Assembly (NCBI GenBank): GCA_016718605.1
Contig: JADKCY010000002.1
Coordinates: 1,240,001 to 1,304,000, forward strand
Length of the DNA stretch: 64,000 bases
From: Lysobacterales bacterium
GTDB taxonomy: Bacteria > Pseudomonadota > Gammaproteobacteria > Xanthomonadales > Xanthomonadaceae
Direction of reading: 5' to 3'
Shown: piece after piece, positions 63,733 to 64,000 of the stretch
How positions within the stretch are numbered: the first letter of the stretch is position 1
Layout: every line of letters begins with the position of its first letter
Translations under genes and position numbers: made by a program
The notes under the pieces: generated by a model
What the model was told of the DNA's origin: nothing
What the model saw: only the letters and a program-made list of their open reading frames with translations
Database searches by the model: none

Positions 63733-64000
63733 GTCACTCTCCTTGTCGTGGCACGGATCGGGGTATTGGCCCGCGCCGCCATGCGTCACAGCATGGTCAC
63801 CCCTGAGCTAACGGTCAAGGCCGTGCAAGCCTTGTGATTCAAGGCCTGCGCGGCCTAAGTCATGGCCAACTGGACTTAGCGGCAGACCGGACATTCGCTT
63901 GAGTCGGCGATCCGCACTATTTGTTGCCATTGAAACAATCACCACTTGCGACGTTTGGATGGTTGACACTCTGATTTGCGCTGTGTTTTGCTCCGCACCA

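Overview
The window is ordinary chromosomal DNA of a gammaproteobacterium, most likely of the order Lysobacterales (Xanthomonadales), in or near the Rhodanobacteraceae. This rests on the atpIBEFHAGDC-glmU order, the ammonia-independent clues of gene content (DUF3011, DUF2333, DUF4124 and DUF1924 proteins, a two-component-propeller GGDEF protein), and secreted proteins ending in a short (L/I)Fx(N/D)GFE tail. I see no phage, plasmid, insertion sequence, CRISPR array, tRNA or rRNA. The family placement is inference.

Layout. 1-6.4 kb (minus strand): a partial S41-type protease running off the left edge, a decayed plus-strand gene remnant, a secreted protein of unknown function, helicase hrpB and a secreted WWxPxxSGxG protein. 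6.5-15.3 kb (minus): the F1Fo ATP synthase operon, read from a good sigma-70 promoter at its atpI end to a strong terminator after atpC, then glmU. atpH carries one and atpD two single-base frame disruptions. 15.5-22.7 kb (minus): a six-gene operon for a MacAB-like tripartite exporter, ending in an NtrC-type activator and an NtrY-type kinase, with a matching -24/-12 promoter in front of it. 23-26.8 kb: a propeller/Y_Y_Y/GGDEF sensor and a GFE-tailed secreted protein. 27-30.9 kb: a DUF4124 protein, pyrE, and a plus-strand set of exonuclease III, an AmpG-like transporter and a small ribbon-helix-helix-like protein. 31-34.7 kb (minus): a redox operon (DUF1924 cytochrome, diheme cytochrome c, cytochrome b561) with its QseBC-like regulators. 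35-38.6 kb: an LpxH-like phosphoesterase and pepN.

38.6-43.9 kb (minus) holds two very large secreted proteins of unknown function in tandem. 44.1-47 kb has a DUF3011 protein and a patatin-Omp85 (type Vd, PlpD-like) secreted phospholipase. 47.2-51.5 kb (minus) has an unusual soluble kinase paired with a receiver-TPR protein, a 48-residue DUF3096 membrane protein and a YadGH-like ABC exporter. 51.6-56.8 kb (plus) has an Fpr-like reductase, an S33 hydrolase, a NatAB-type ABC exporter and inorganic pyrophosphatase. 57-61.1 kb is a potassium module: a KdpD lacking its whole N-terminal half, KdpE, and the Kup transporter instead of KdpFABC. 61.1-63.7 kb (minus) has a membrane diguanylate cyclase and a DUF2333 protein.

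Working together: several units couple a transporter or redox chain to its own two-component system (exporter plus NtrYX-like, cytochromes plus QseBC-like, Kup plus truncated KdpDE). The most informative non-coding signals are the -24/-12 promoter at 22743-22760, paired hairpins flanking atpE, and a PmrA/QseB-like direct repeat at 34762-34778.
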